From positions 62,001 through 126,000 of the forward strand of contig JAGVSM010004923.1 of assembly GCA_022494885.1 (NCBI GenBank): a stretch of 64,000 nucleotides of DNA, given 5' to 3'. The notes beneath the pieces are model-generated. The model saw only the letters and a program-made list of their open reading frames with translations, did not search any database and was not told the DNA's origin. Made by a program: the position numbers and the translations under genes. Shown piece after piece: positions 47,632 to 61,300 of this stretch (position 1 is the stretch's first letter; each line of letters opens with the position of its first letter). This DNA is from Micrasema longulum. Lineage: Eukaryota > Arthropoda > Insecta > Trichoptera > Brachycentridae.

Positions 47632-49374
47632 TCAGGTGAAGTACATTATATAGAAAGCAATAAGAGAGAATATTATAAAGAAAGCTGTATAACCGATGAT
47701 GACAAAAATCATTAATCTTTGCGCTTTTTTAGCAGCGAGGAGTTTAGTTTTTATACGTTCTTCATTTAAGTTCTGCAATAATAGAAGAGGTTCCATAACA
47801 AGCAAATTTCCTCTCTCACTGCCCGTAGCTGACAAAATATCCGTGATCTCTCCACTAATTTTAGAAAGGCTCGTTTGTTTTAGTACATTCAATCTTTGAC
47901 CTTCTATGGAATCAATAATGATGCTACTACCTAAATTATTTTTACCAGTATCTTTAACATCATTACTGTTGTTAGTAAGGGATTGGTCAAATCGTAACTT
48001 CTTTTTATCGAGAGAATATGTTTTATTGTTTTGCTTGTCTAATAATTCTGATTCAATCGAGTCTATGTTGGATTTTGAAACCTCACGACCAGGTTTGTAA
48101 AGCTTTTCATAAATTTTTATAGGTTCATATTTCTTAGTGTCCTCGTACAAGAAATTTTTCCATCTTATCAAAAGTTCATCATCTGAAAGAGCAAAATCAG
48201 GAACAGGAAATTTTGAAACAAAATGTGTGTATCCGTAAGTACTCAATTGACCATACGGGTTACTTTTTTTAAAAGCTTTTTTTTTACTACTCAGTTGGTA
48301 GTCAGTAAATCTACGCAGAGGTGTTATACCCTTTGTGGATAATCGATAATAGAATGGTCGTCTTTGGTAATAAAAAAGAGGCTGTATCTGCCTTTGATTC
48401 ATGTCACCTAATTTGAAATTCGAATAAATAAAATCATCGTAGTCCAGCAGTTCCCGACTAGAAGCAAATAGATCCATTACTGGCCTATAGCTCGGGAAAA
48501 GTTGACGATTGTAATCATAAAATTGTTTAATGTCATCAAAAAAAGAAGAAAAATGATATCTGCGATCTGCGCACTGGTTGAGGTAGCGATCACCAAACTC
48601 TGAAAGGACACCACACTGAGGGGAGTACGGTTGAATACCCCAATATGTGAAAATAGGCATATAATGTTTGGTGTAAATATCACTAACACAATACTTGTCA
48701 TATTGAATGTTTGAAATATTGGTATAATTCTTACAAGAGCGCAAGTATCGCTTGTAAAGAAGTTTCCCATCTACGTCGTGAGAAACAAAGCATTTGGTTG
48801 GCATGGCTTTGGTTTCTAAGGTTAAATTATATAAAAAATAGCGATCACTGTATACAACAGTTGCAAAGCTGTATGTATAATCAAAATGATGAATGAGTCT
48901 GTTGTAAATATGTTTTGATGCATTTTTAGCTGCCTTGTAATGTTTTTGACACATATTTTGAAATTTAGAAACCACTTTGGATTCTTCATTAATATTACAA
49001 TCTCTGGCATCAAGGAATGGAGTTGATGTTATATCATCTTTATGTTGCCATTTCCGTTTACTGTTAAACCTTAAGAAATTAAAACCATTTCTCTTATTTT
49101 TTTTACCAAATACTTTACAATTATCTTTTTCTGTACAGTCAGAATTTTGTTTATCATTTTTCTTCTTCCGTTTTGATCTATTTCTTTTATTTTTCTTTGA
49201 ATCAACATATAATGGTTCGGAATATAAATGTTCTATATCATTAAAATGCCGGAGATCATTGACATTCTTAAATTTTGTGTTCTGCAGAGCGCAGTCGTTA
49301 CATTTTACATGATAAAGATTTTGCCCTACGTCACATGCATATGGTACAATATGGACTACGATGCGATTTCTACG
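47632..49374 (-). CDS. 580-codon open frame continuing in frame past the GDE stop; orphan membrane protein
   Basis: Immediately after the debranching-enzyme TGA (49377-49375) the same frame stays open to a TGA at 47634-47632. From the N side: a Cys-containing start ('HVKCNDCALQ'); a strongly basic Lys/Arg/Asn region (about codons 50-100; 'KKNKRNRSKRKKK'); a Tyr/Phe-rich 250-residue region with five spaced Cys and Asn-x-Ser/Thr sites; a polar linker; and a final 23-residue hydrophobic helix ('MIFVIIGYTAFFIIFSLIAF') six residues before the stop. The first in-frame ATG is at 48954, codon 141, which leaves a 440-residue product if used. Possible acceptors within the tract ('gcgctctgcag', about 49283) would allow a spliced start. 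I do not recognise the family. Long openness in AT-rich DNA argues it is coding; how it is expressed is unknown. Confidence 0.6.
   Translation of the reverse strand, partial: RRNRIVVHIVPYACDVGQNLYHVKCNDCALQNTKFKNVNDLRHFNDIEHLYSEPLYVDSKKNKRNRSKRKKKNDKQNSDCTEKDNCKVFGKKNKRNGFNFLRFNSKRKWQHKDDITSTPFLDARDCNINEESKVVSKFQNMCQKHYKAAKNASKHIYNRLIHHFDYTYSFATVVYSDRYFLYNLTLETKAMPTKCFVSHDVDGKLLYKRYLRSCKNYTNISNIQYDKYCVSDIYTKHYMPIFTYWGIQPYSPQCGVLSEFGDRYLNQCADRRYHFSSFFDDIKQFYDYNRQLFPSYRPVMDLFASSRELLDYDDFIYSNFKLGDMNQRQIQPLFYYQRRPFYYRLSTKGITPLRRFTDYQLSSKKKAFKKSNPYGQLSTYGYTHFVSKFPVPDFALSDDELLIRWKNFLYEDTKKYEPIKIYEKLYKPGREVSKSNIDSIESELLDKQNNKTYSLDKKKLRFDQSLTNNSNDVKDTGKNNLGSSIIIDSIEGQRLNVLKQTSLSKISGEITDILSATGSERGNLLVMEPLLLLQNLNEERIKTKLLAAKKAQRLMIFVIIGYTAFFIIFSLIAFYIMYFT
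49186..49191 (-). promoter_or_regulatory. Candidate early poly(A) signal after GDE
   Basis: AATAAA on the minus strand, about 185 bases after the GDE stop and inside the downstream open frame. If used, it would make a GDE mRNA without the extension. Confidence 0.3.
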
Positions 49375-49377
49375 TCA
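49375..49377 (-). promoter_or_regulatory. GDE stop codon in UGA-C context
   Basis: On the minus strand the junction is GAA AAC TGA CGT AGA, with an open frame on both sides. UGA followed by C is among the leakier stop contexts known in eukaryotes. The six-base UGA-CUA readthrough motif is not present. Confidence 0.4.
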
Positions 49378-52300
49378 GTTTTCATCTGCAGTAAGCAGAA
49401 CCGTCTGTTTGCTTTCCCACTGGCGAATCTCATGGAGAACTTCCAGAACACATGCCATGCTCCAAGCCTGTGTGCGGCAAGAGTCAGAGCAGAAGTTTCC
49501 TGAGCTGTTGGTAAGCTCAGGAAGACCACGCCAGTGTGTGCTCTGGAGTTCTGACAGATGACGTGACAACACAGACTGTGTTTCAGCTACAGTCTTTCTG
49601 AGACATCCATTCTCTTGAGCGAAATGTAAGCGAGCTCGTAAATAAAAGCCAACAGGCCATACCCATTCTGGACCCTGATGATAATTAAATCCGTGAGCCA
49701 CTTTTGGGTCAGAACTTTGATTGGAATTGTCATAATCTCCACAATAAGCCCAATCCTCAGGATCTAGGGTCTTCATTCCAAGAGGCCCCAGTAACAGCTG
49801 TTTTATATTGTCTAAAGCCACCCAAGCATGTTTTGGATCAAATAGTTCCGGAGCAACAGTCATAGCTATTGTGAAATTACAACGAAGTTGGTGATCAGCC
49901 CAAGCTTGTGTAGCTCCATGTGAATCCTTGTATATTCCTCTGCGATGGATCAAATCAGGTCTCATGTCATTTGAAGCAGGAGTTGTATTAATCCAAAAGA
50001 ATCGTTCAAAATTTTGTTGAATTTTATCTGCCCATTGAACGAAGGTCCAGGAAGTAACTGAACCATCACGGTGCTTGCGGCATACTCCAGGGTAAGGATA
50101 CTTCCCTGCAGAGTGTAGGACTGCCAACCAACTGACAACGGATTTGGATAATCCTACTAACTCAACTGCACTGCCATCTCGAGGAGTGGCTGGTTTACCT
50201 CTGGTGCCAGCTGCATCCGAGGAACCCATTTTGTCCATCCAAGTTCCACAGTTTGCATCGTTGCCTCCGAACACAAAGCCAGTTTCAGGATGAACACCAA
50301 TCTGATTATTAAATCCTTTGTCAGACATGTGTGCATCGATGGCCCTTCCTGCATTTCGTTCCCTAAATATTAATCCCTGGAAATGTACATTTAGAGCTTC
50401 TTGGATGACATCTTGCAAAACTTGGTCTACCTGGCCTGGACCACATGGCTGAGACTCATCTGTGGGGAAAATTCTAGAAACAGGGTCTCTTAGAATAGAG
50501 AGTCCTTGCGGAACCTCTGTACAATAATCCTTTATACTTTGAAGCCACCACCAGACAGAGTCCCGACAGTTGAATCGTGAATTGCGCCCTCCATCGAGCA
50601 GATTGGGTATAAGGCCGTGCCTTAGGCAGGCAGCAAACGCTAGGATATGGTGTCGAGCATCCTGATAGCGGCCTGTGAGTATGAACATGCCCCGTAAGGA
50701 TATGAAGGTGTCACGTCCCCAGCAGCGCATGTAGCCTGTGGTGAAGTGTGGCAGACCGGCTGAAAGTGTAGCATGCTGGGCAGGAAGCAATGGTGGTGGT
50801 AAGTGTGGGGAAAGAGGAGGTAGAGACACGGAAGCCACAGCACCTGCACATTGAACACTACCTAAAGCTAATGCTTTTTCAAATGATGATCCTTTTCTTA
50901 TAAAGTCAGACATTTGTGAGAAACAAGCTTTTATGAGTATTTGATATATTCCAGTTATTGTAGCATCAAAATAACAAGGGATTAGAAAACGAGGAATTTC
51001 TTTCAAAGGCTGAAGTGTGGATCGGTACCAATTGGAAAGTTCTGATAAACGAGGATACTTAGCTAGCCTTTGCCATATGTAGTCGATCATCCAATCACCT
51101 TCACGGAGATTATTGCAGAGTGGGTGTCCCAAATCATTGTTGGGTCTTATTTCACTCAAAAGCGAAATGAATCCCTGAAGTCCACAGTAGAAGAGTGGTC
51201 CTGAGCCGGGAATATCGTAAACCCCCGAACCTCCATTGTCCTTTTCTTCCTGATCACATACATAGAGGCAAGAGTTTAGATCAGCTAAATTCAGGCGGGG
51301 AACTATAGCAGTCATTCCGAGCTGATTCAGAAGGTCACCGTAGGGAAGAGAGTGGAAGGCATCGGCAGCACGATGCAGTTTAATAAAAGCTGATTCAATA
51401 GCCTCTGGCATAGAAACGCGAATAGCTACCACGGATCCCGGAATAAAATCTTGAAATTCCAATACAGTATAGGTCCCTTCGTGCCTTTCAGAGTTTTTGA
51501 GTAATGTTGACTGGTTTAGCTGAATATTTTGTTTGATGACAGTTTCAAATTCAACTAAACCATTTATGTATGTGGGATGTTGAGAGAAATTCTTAAAGCC
51601 TTGTAAAGCTGCACCACCCGATCTGTAATGTAATTTTCGGTTATAATGCTTTTGAATAAACTTAGAATGAGAAAATAATATTTTAAGTCTGCCTAAATCT
51701 CTAAATTAATGAATTAAACTCTCTCAATATTGCATTACATGTTTTTTATTGCATTGGGAATCGAATGAGGCCTTAAGATGAATAAAAATTGTCTTTAATC
51801 ATAATATGAAAATAAACAAAGGCAAAACAAAATGCATGGTTACTGGAAACCCCTGCGAATGTTGTTCTGGGTGGCGTCACTATCAAGCAAGTGAAGGACC
51901 CCAAGATGGCCGCTCAAAGGCAGAGACTATAAGTAGAGTCCAACAAGCAAGAGTGGCTTTTAAGAAGAAATCTAAGATTTTTTGTCTCTAAGTTGGAATT
52001 TAAGAAAATTGTGGAGATGTGGAAATTACAAATTTCAGGCAGATTGGTGAACAGTGTGTAAAGTGATCACTTAAACAAGCCATTGGCAGTAAATGCCTAG
52101 ATTTCCACATTTCATAATATTTTCTTTGTCTCTATTGAAACATTGCTGTATGAGAAAACAATATTTAAGCCAATTATCTTACCTTGCATCTACATGTTTT
52201 AAACTTGCTTCAAAAATAATTTCATCTAGTTTCCCTTCAAATCGTAATGGTTTGATAGATTTCCCACCATAATTAGAATCAGGTTGAGAGAACGCAGTAA

Positions 52301-55300
52301 AGGCCACGAGTATAACACTCTGAAAAAAAGGAACAGGTTATTTTCGTATCAATTACAAATCAAATATTAAGTTGAATTACAACATTGTAGCACTTTTCAA
52401 TAAAAACATTTTATTATGAATTACTTTAAAGTGATAAATGTATTTGGCATTGTGAAAAATTACCAAAAGACACACAAACCTGATGGGATCTTGGGTTATG
52501 TCTAGTAACAGCGACTATATCCGAGTCCATTTGATCCACATACACCTATAAATGAAATAACATTAATATCTACATTATTAGAACATCTAATTATTGTATC
52601 ATTGAAAGGGAAGACAAAAAAAATAAATGTTATGATACTGTAGATAAGTAATGAATAATTTATTTTATGTATTTAATTTACAATACAAAAAATCACCATG
52701 CCATTTCCCCATAGGGGTAGGCAGAGAGGATAGAATGCCATATCACTCTGTCATTGCATACAAACCTTGCTTACTTACTCTACATTAAAAATAATTATAG
52801 ATATCGAAACAAAGAATAACATTTTGGCAAAGGGATATGAATGTCTAGGCATTTACAGGACATATTAGCTGGTTCAAGTTATCACTTTACACGCAGTGTA
52901 ACATTCACCACTATTCCACCTGTGATTGTCGTTTGGATTATACAAGTACACAATATGGTCGTGAGTAAGAATGACATAAGTCTTTCTTTCACACAAAACG
53001 CCAAACTTACAGTGAAAGTGACAATAAAAGCAGTAGAATTTAATTTAATTCAAATCGCAGTTTATGGAATTCAAATTTGACAAAAACTTGAAGTGAATGA
53101 AGTATTAGTAAAACCGACAAAAATATTCTCGGTCTTTAAAACAGTTCCAGGTGTGCAGAGGGGGTACTTTTACCGTTGATTTTCGTAAAGTAAAAGTATA
53201 TAAAATCTAATACAGCAATTTTTTTACAAAATCAATTCATTTTGCAACAGTGAAAATATTACAATGATGTAAAAATAAAATAATGAATTTTTGTTATTAT
53301 ATACATACATACATACATTTTACATTTTTTTTTTTTTTTGCACCACAACAGGCCAGGAGGCCTAATTACAGTGGTGAATTACATCACAGAGTGTAAATTT
53401 TTGTGTTCTCACCGGGAATCGAACCCGGAACCTTCCGTGCGTGAGTCAAGCGTCTTGACCACTACACCACGGAGGCCGCCAATAACAAGAGCTATATAAC
53501 AAGAGCACCAAAAACTCAATGTAAATGTTCCTGCTTCCCATATAAAACATTTTTCTTTTAAATTATCTATGTGACAAATGCTTAAAAAATTTAAAAAAAA
53601 AAAAAAACATTTAATCAGGAAATAAAAAATTGATAAATTAAAAAAGAAATTATTATATAAATGAGTATACAAAATGTATTTTAACAAACAAACAAATTAC
53701 TACTCCATTTCTCCATAGGGGTGTGCCGGGAGGATAGAACACCATAACACTCTGTCTTTGCATACAGACCTCGCTTCCTCTATTATTCCGACCTTTGACA
53801 TGTCCATCATGAAGTATATGATGAATTCGGTCTTGCTGTCTCTCTTAGTCATTCATCAACATTCTCATCGTAAACCAACACAGCATCTCTTTCTCAATGT
53901 TGTCGATAACGCTTATCTCAGCTTTGGATACTGCACGGATCTCGACATTTATGCATCCATTGTTAATATGTAGTTATAGCACACATTCGCTTGCAAGATC
54001 GCATTCACCCTACTTCATCCCCGTTTTACCAATTCCGATTATTATGTTTTCAATTTACCTGGTCAAAACCTTGGCTACCAAGTTCATAATGGAGCTGATT
54101 GAGAGCTTTTTTAGCAGCAATAATACCAGTCTGAAGATTCACTCTTACAGATGTTCCTTCCACTGATACTCCATCTCCCCACTCTGCATATTGACGGATT
54201 TCGTCAACAACATGTATCTATAAAAGGATATTCTTCTATATAATCTTGTCAAAATTTATAGTGTCAACAAATTACAAATGTATTTTAACATGACATGAGA
54301 ATATCACCTGTTATTTTTATTTTATTTTTTTCGCAATAAAATATATCTTAAATTATTATTACTATACACATACACATATTTTTATAATATAAAAACATAA
54401 CAAAAGGTATGCAGCGGTGCATTATCCAGTCTACAAAGAATGTCCTGCACTGGAGCAATGTACTCCATCTCAACTACAGTGTTATGCCTAAATCCTCCTT
54501 ACATTCATGTACAGATGGAGGTGGGCATGACCATGTTACGTGCGATGAAGTCGGATAATGCCAACAGTAAGACTAGAACTATGAGGAATCTGCAGCAATA
54601 ATAAATAAATAAAATAGTGCTATCATCCGTCAATGTTTGTCTTACCTGCCTTTCACAACATTTAACAAAATTTGGTCTAAAACCTTAGATATACAAAGGA
54701 AACAATTAGACATTAATAAAAACAAAACGTGTTTATTAAAACAATTCTAGTATAAACTAGAATGTGTTTTTTGGTCTAAAACCTTAGATATACAAAGGAA
54801 ACAATTAGATTAATAAAAACAAAACGTGTTTATTAAAACAATTCTAGTATAAACTAGAATTTTCATGATGAGGAAGTTCAGTGTTTAAAGTTTTTTTATT
54901 TGTTAATTAAGCCAAAAAAAAGTTTTTTTGAATCTTGACATATCATATTATCAGCGCTATGATTTTTTTAAAGTTTTGTATTTCTGAAATTACTCCGCAT
55001 ATGACGTCTGAGGCTCTCTTCCGCTTATTCTCGGTCAGTTCTACCGATTGACAGTAAGTAAACTGGATATCTTTCACAGCTTGCTTATATTTGGTAGATT
55101 CATATGAACTAGTGACGTCATTCGAGGTAGTTCGTCTTTATTATTATTTTTTTTTTTTTTCATATATTTTCAAGAAACTTGCTTTACGATTTAGTGCTCT
55201 AATTTTTTGTATCCAATTTCTCATAGGATTGAGGTTCCTCATTTATTTTTTTCAAAAATATATTCATATATTCACACAAATATTTGGATTTGGGGACATT

Positions 55301-58300
55301 TTCAAAAAGTAACTTATAACTAAATAAATAAATATATTATATACTCTTAAAAATATAAATAAAATGGACATGAAATAATAATTACATGATGTGGGACTAG
55401 TTCATCATATCCTCGGTTGCTTCCAGAAGCGCAACATGCCATGGCAACCAGAGCTGCAGATGGCAACAAGTCATACACCGACCTACAAAATTCAAATTTA
55501 AAATGAATACCCAGTCCCTAAGAAAAACAAATTCTATTACTTCACAAAATATCAACAGATTGATGATGGTAGAAATTTATATGTGAAAGTTTCCATGCTA
55601 TTAATGAATTCATTTTATTAATTAATTAATTACAATTCAAAATGGAAGCTACTGATATCGAGATACTCGGTTCATCATTTTTATAAGGATGAAAATCCAA
55701 AAAAATTCACAGATATACTTAAGTAGATACTAAATAAAAAATATTTGTATAAGCCACAGATAAGTTAGTCACATAGACTGTAGGGATTAGAAAAAAAAAG
55801 AAATATGGATTTTTAATCATAGATAGAATTACACATATAATAAAATGTGCTAATTAAGTGCTGCCAAAGACAGGTTATAAGCCCTGTAAATTAATTTAAA
55901 GATATTCGTCTTCTGCCCTCAAAAATTATTTTCTATTTTAAAAAAAGTACCTCTTAGATACAGGAGCTGGATTGTCATGTGTAAGGTCTAGGAAGAGGGC
56001 GTGGGCGATGGAGGGGGTGAGGGAGCGACGCGGGGGCTGCAGGAATGCTCCGGCCGGCCGACCCCCGTAACGATACACCAACCGCCCGAGCTCATGGGAA
56101 TCCCACGCCGACAGGGCCTCTGTAACATAAGTGTGTATAAAAGAGTGACAGGAGATATGGACGTATAGATTGGATGTCAAACTCGAAATGAGCGAGAGGG
56201 CAAGACAGAACTCCGATAACACGTTGTTAATAGTCACAGCCCTATTTATCTGGAAGAGTCCTGTAGATAATTCCTGTTCCAAGAATTATACAACTGTTGC
56301 AGTGGATAAAATAAAAAAGTTATTTATTTTTAAATTAAAAAGTTATCATGTAGTACCGGCAGCTGGTGAGAATATTTGTGTATGCTGCAAACGTATCTAG
56401 CATTTAGCACTTGTTTACATTAACTAGGGGACAGTAGTCAGCGCAGCAAAATACTAAATTCTTGACAAAAATCAATACTTAATCATAACACAGTTCTCCT
56501 CAAAATCTCAGGTAGCTGTAAAAAACTTTTTTTTCCTAACTCTTTCGAGCCAAAGGGTACCTAGTGTCCCCCGGGTAGCATATTTTTTCAAAAACTTTTT
56601 TGTTTATTACCTCACATTGATTTAATTTTTTTGTATAATCCTACCCCATAATGTTAAATATGTGTGAAAAATATTTTTTTAAATTCTGCCAAATTCTTTC
56701 AATAATTCACGTTTGTCTTCGCTTCCCCCCGTGCATGTTGAAATTCGTAATTTTTTTATATATTGGTCAGTTTGTACGTGTGTTTTTTGCTATTTGGTGG
56801 CTTTTTTCCCGCCATAACCACGATAATCCCGATTTCGTACATTATATTTTACACGCATTCCCTTACCAACTCCCCGCTGTTCCTCTACGCTAACGGGTGG
56901 CACTATATTAGATCAGTGCTGTTCAACGTGTCCCACCGAGTGGTGAGATGTTATATAATATCCTCTCGCAACAGTATTTTATGAAAAAATGTATGAATGT
57001 CGCAGACAACTCAAAATATTATGAAACAGTTTTATAAACACTAAGCTGGGGTATTCCTGGTACCCCCGTCAGGAACTCACGGATTTTTTACTGTTAAATG
57101 TTTTATGGACAAGTGTGCCAGGTTGGTATTCTAAAATTTATAATTGAAAGTCATTGAGGATTACCTATTATGTTATTTAGTATTTTAAATAAAAAAGTAA
57201 GCCTTATAAAACTCTTTGGCCACACAATTTACTTACATAATCTAAATAAACATAAATAATTCCTTACCTCTTATCAAGGATGTAATGCCAAGCCGGTTGA
57301 CAAAAATATTGTCAGTCTGATCAGAATTGGTAAACAGCTCAGCAACTACATACAGATCGGGCTTCATCTTCCTGGCACAATCCAACAAGTACTCGGCAAC
57401 CTTTCCAAACAAACATTTAACTTCAGAATGATCCTTAATATTGATTTATCTTTTTTTTAATTTTTGGGAAAGGCTGTACGCATCATTAATCAATAAATAA
57501 ATATATGAAACTTACAGGCAATGGAGTGGAATGGCAGTTATCGAGACGAACTCCGTCAAATATACGCGCTGTCATTTCTACGTATTCCTTCATGTGTTTC
57601 CATAAGAAAGGTACATCCTCTGGTTTATCTCCGTACCTTTAAATTGTGTATTGATTAATTTATTATAATTGGATATACAGGACTAAAATAATCTGAGGCT
57701 ACGAAGAAAAATTCAAACATTAAATTATTGTGATTTCACCAGAAAAAATCAAACTCAGAACACCCTTGCATGAGGCAAGAGTCTACAGAGGTCTCTTAAA
57801 AATAAATAATTAATAAAATGTCTCTACTTTCATGAGAATATTTTTGCATATGAAATTTTGCACTAAACAGTACTATATTTTAATTAAAAAAATTGTAAAC
57901 TTTACCTCAATTTTACGCTGTCACCCCAAGCAATAAGTTCTCTTCTCAAATATACATTGGCTGTCCCGTCCTTAACATTGGCGAAATCCTTCAGGGGATC
58001 GGCGTTCATTACCCACCCGTTGTGGGCCATCATAAAGCGAGCATCCAAAGAATACATTTTGTTTTCTATGTCCTTCATACTGGAGATAGAGTTGTGATAC
58101 GTGAAATATCTTGGTACCAACGGATTTTTAATTGAGACCTCTTCAATTTTCGGTCCATCTGACTGGAGGCGGAAATACCTTTTATGAAAGTAATACGTTA
58201 AAATTTTTACATAAGATAATAATTTTTGAATTGTCAAACTACCGTGGATTCTTCAGTATAGCCGCCGAGTTTAAAAAACTAATACTGATCATTCACGTTG

Positions 58301-61300
58301 AACACTAAGATAGATACAGGTATAATATTGTTGATAGTAACAAAAACATATACACAATGCTCTGTATGACTGACAGGGATCATTTAGGGTTTGTCTCTCA
58401 CTATGAACGCGGGTAGATAAATCTTAAATTTAGTGTATATTTGAACACCCTGCCTGAAAGGGCTAATACAAAATAAAAGCTGTTTTTTGGAGTTATCTTT
58501 GATAGATTTATAACAATACGGTTACTTATTGAAATGTGTAATATATTAATATTTATTAAGCTGTTAACAGGATGTTAATGCATACCTCATACCAGCAATA
58601 CAATTATCCACAGCATAATTTAAATGTCCTTGAATTTCCTCAAACATGTCATGATTAAGTTGTTCCAATTTCATTTTCAACTCCTCGGAGCACTTTTTCA
58701 AACGAGAATCTTCATCATAGCAGTCTGATCTATAAATATATTTTTTTATTTTTTTATTTATTTCTTAAGTTAGCTTATATTAAAACTAATATAAACTATT
58801 ATGTACATTTACATCATCTATATATTTACATTTCCTTACAGTAACTTATACATTTATTTTTAAATTCTTTCAGACACTTTTCATTTTCATACATTGTGGC
58901 ATCTCATCACATTTTAAACCTTATACATCAAACAATTTTGCGACTCAGCCTTTTCAATAATGGTAGTCTTATTTTAATTTTGTCTAGTAGCATATTCATG
59001 ACAATTTTTGTTTAAGACAACTTTATCCTTAAAATATTTTGGTAATTTATCGTGAAAAAATTTATGTATAAATATCAACATATTAAATTTAAGTCTCCTT
59101 CTTACAGATAACCATTTTAGTTCATCTCTCATTTTTTTTACATTGCTATATTTATTTTTCTTAAGAACTATTCTCATCGCTTTATTTTGTAAAATTTCTA
59201 GTTTATTTAAATTTCCTTCGTTTGCTAAAAATAATATTGTTGAGCAGTAATCTATATGTGGAAGAATGATTGTTTTGTAAATTAGTTCTGCAGTATCTTT
59301 ATTTAATTTATTTCTCAATCTACTAAGGAAAAATATTTTTTTTGATATTTTTTTATTAACGTGTTCAAAATTTGCATTTAATGTCAATTTTGAATCAAGT
59401 ATTAACCCAAATATTTCATTTCATTATAACATGTTAAGTGCTTTTCCTTTTTTTAAAGTAGGTATATTTAATTTCTCATTAAGATTACACAATTTTGTTT
59501 CAATAAAAGAAACGAAAATATTTTTTCAAAATAAAATTATGTATTTTTCCATTCTGCTATGAATAAAAAAAATATCCATCGTCAAAAGGTGAATTGCTTG
59601 AGTTATCTCCTTAAAAAAGTTTAAATGTCACCAAAGGATATCGCCATGTCCGGATATTTATGTCCATATAATTTATTAAAAATATTTATAGGTCTAATTT
59701 TTTAAAGATATCATGCATGAAGTATAAACCTGCAGTGCGATTCTGAACACTCTCTAGGGGGAAGAGACAGCGATGCTAGCATGTAATTAGTACGTAAATT
59801 ACACGCTAGCAACCCAAGAGAGCATTCAGAATCACACTGCTGGTAGTTCATTTACGATAGCCTAACCAGTACACTGTGAGGCAGCATTTTTTTTTGTAAT
59901 ACCTAATATTTTCTATTTAAAAAATTATTTTGATGGAATATTATGTTTATGGAAAATTATGTTTATTGAATACGTTATGTAGAAATATCGCTCTGTCAGA
60001 TTTAAAATTGACACTTAAAATGCATTTTGTAACTTGATATTCACTACGATAATAAATATGTACATCTCCCTTCCCCTCTCTTTGTATATCCCTGTTCTAA
60101 TCCCGCCCCATTTACAGTTCCTTTTTTTTTAAATGTATGCACGGTTTTCAGGGCCAGACTGCGAAACTTTAGAGGAACATTCCTCATGGTAAGCTTTAAA
60201 AAAAATTCTAGTGAATTTTTTCCTAAAAGTCATTTTTAATTAAAAAAAAATTATGATCTCAAAATGAAGTAAATCTTCAATTTCTCGGACTACCATCCAT
60301 TCCGAAAACCCTTACCCCTCCCCGACAAAAAAAACGTATTTGACCAACGAAGCGATACGCACCAGACGCAGACAAGGGAAGCGGCTGGGTAGGAGAGGAG
60401 AAAGGGTTTGTGGAGGGACTGCTTGTCCGAGAGTTTAAGAATTTTCTACATTTTGAGATTCCAATTTTTTTTTTTTTAATGACTTTTTGGAAAAATTTTA
60501 TTAGGATTTTTTTAAAGCTTACCATGAGGAATGTTCCTCTGAAGTTTCGCGGTCTGGCCCTGAAAAACCATATATTTCTTCTTTCATTATTAAAAAATAT
60601 ACATAAAAAAAGATTTTTATATGTATAAACTACATATGTAATATATTTTCTTTACTAACTTTGTACAATTTGTGGAAACCTGTTATAGGTTCTGAGTTTA
60701 TACAATATACCTGTCGTTTACAATAAATATGTATAATAAAATGAATAAAATTTTTAAAAACATTGGTTTTGAAATTAAATGATCAGTAATTATGTTCACA
60801 ACCTTATTTTTTTGTAGATCTTCTTTATGTGGGGCATAAAATTTATAAACCAAGTCATATAATAACAGTTCTTTAAAAAAAGTCCAATACTCTAAATATG
60901 TTGTAAAATTACACAAAAACCAGCTACATTGACAGTGTCAGATCTAACGGGATCTAGCGCCCCGCCACTTACTGAAAAGGGACGGGAATGTACACATTTG
61001 TAAATGAATACGAGCATATTATTTCCCCCTCCCTTGTGAGTAAGTGTATGGTTCTTTGTGCCGACTGAACCTATGGAAGGTCCGGCTCTACACATTGAAT
61101 AGTATTATTTTAATAGAAAAATATGTTTCTATACTGTATGTTGTTACCACCAAAAATAATAAAAACATATAAGTAATATAGATATTGCATACCTATAGAT
61201 ATTATAAATACGGAGTGCTAATTCCATATCTACCATTGAAGACATCCGTCGGTACTGGGGATCCTGAACTATTCTAATATCTTCTTTTTCACCAACTTTG

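Noticed and set aside
49375..49377. Selenocysteine recoding at the GDE TGA
   Set aside because: The enzyme family ends at this point, has no selenocysteine role, and no SECIS-like structure was identified. Readthrough or splicing is more plausible.
50157..50858. Additional small ORFs within GDE exon 13
   Set aside because: They are alternative-frame shadows of the confidently assigned enzyme.
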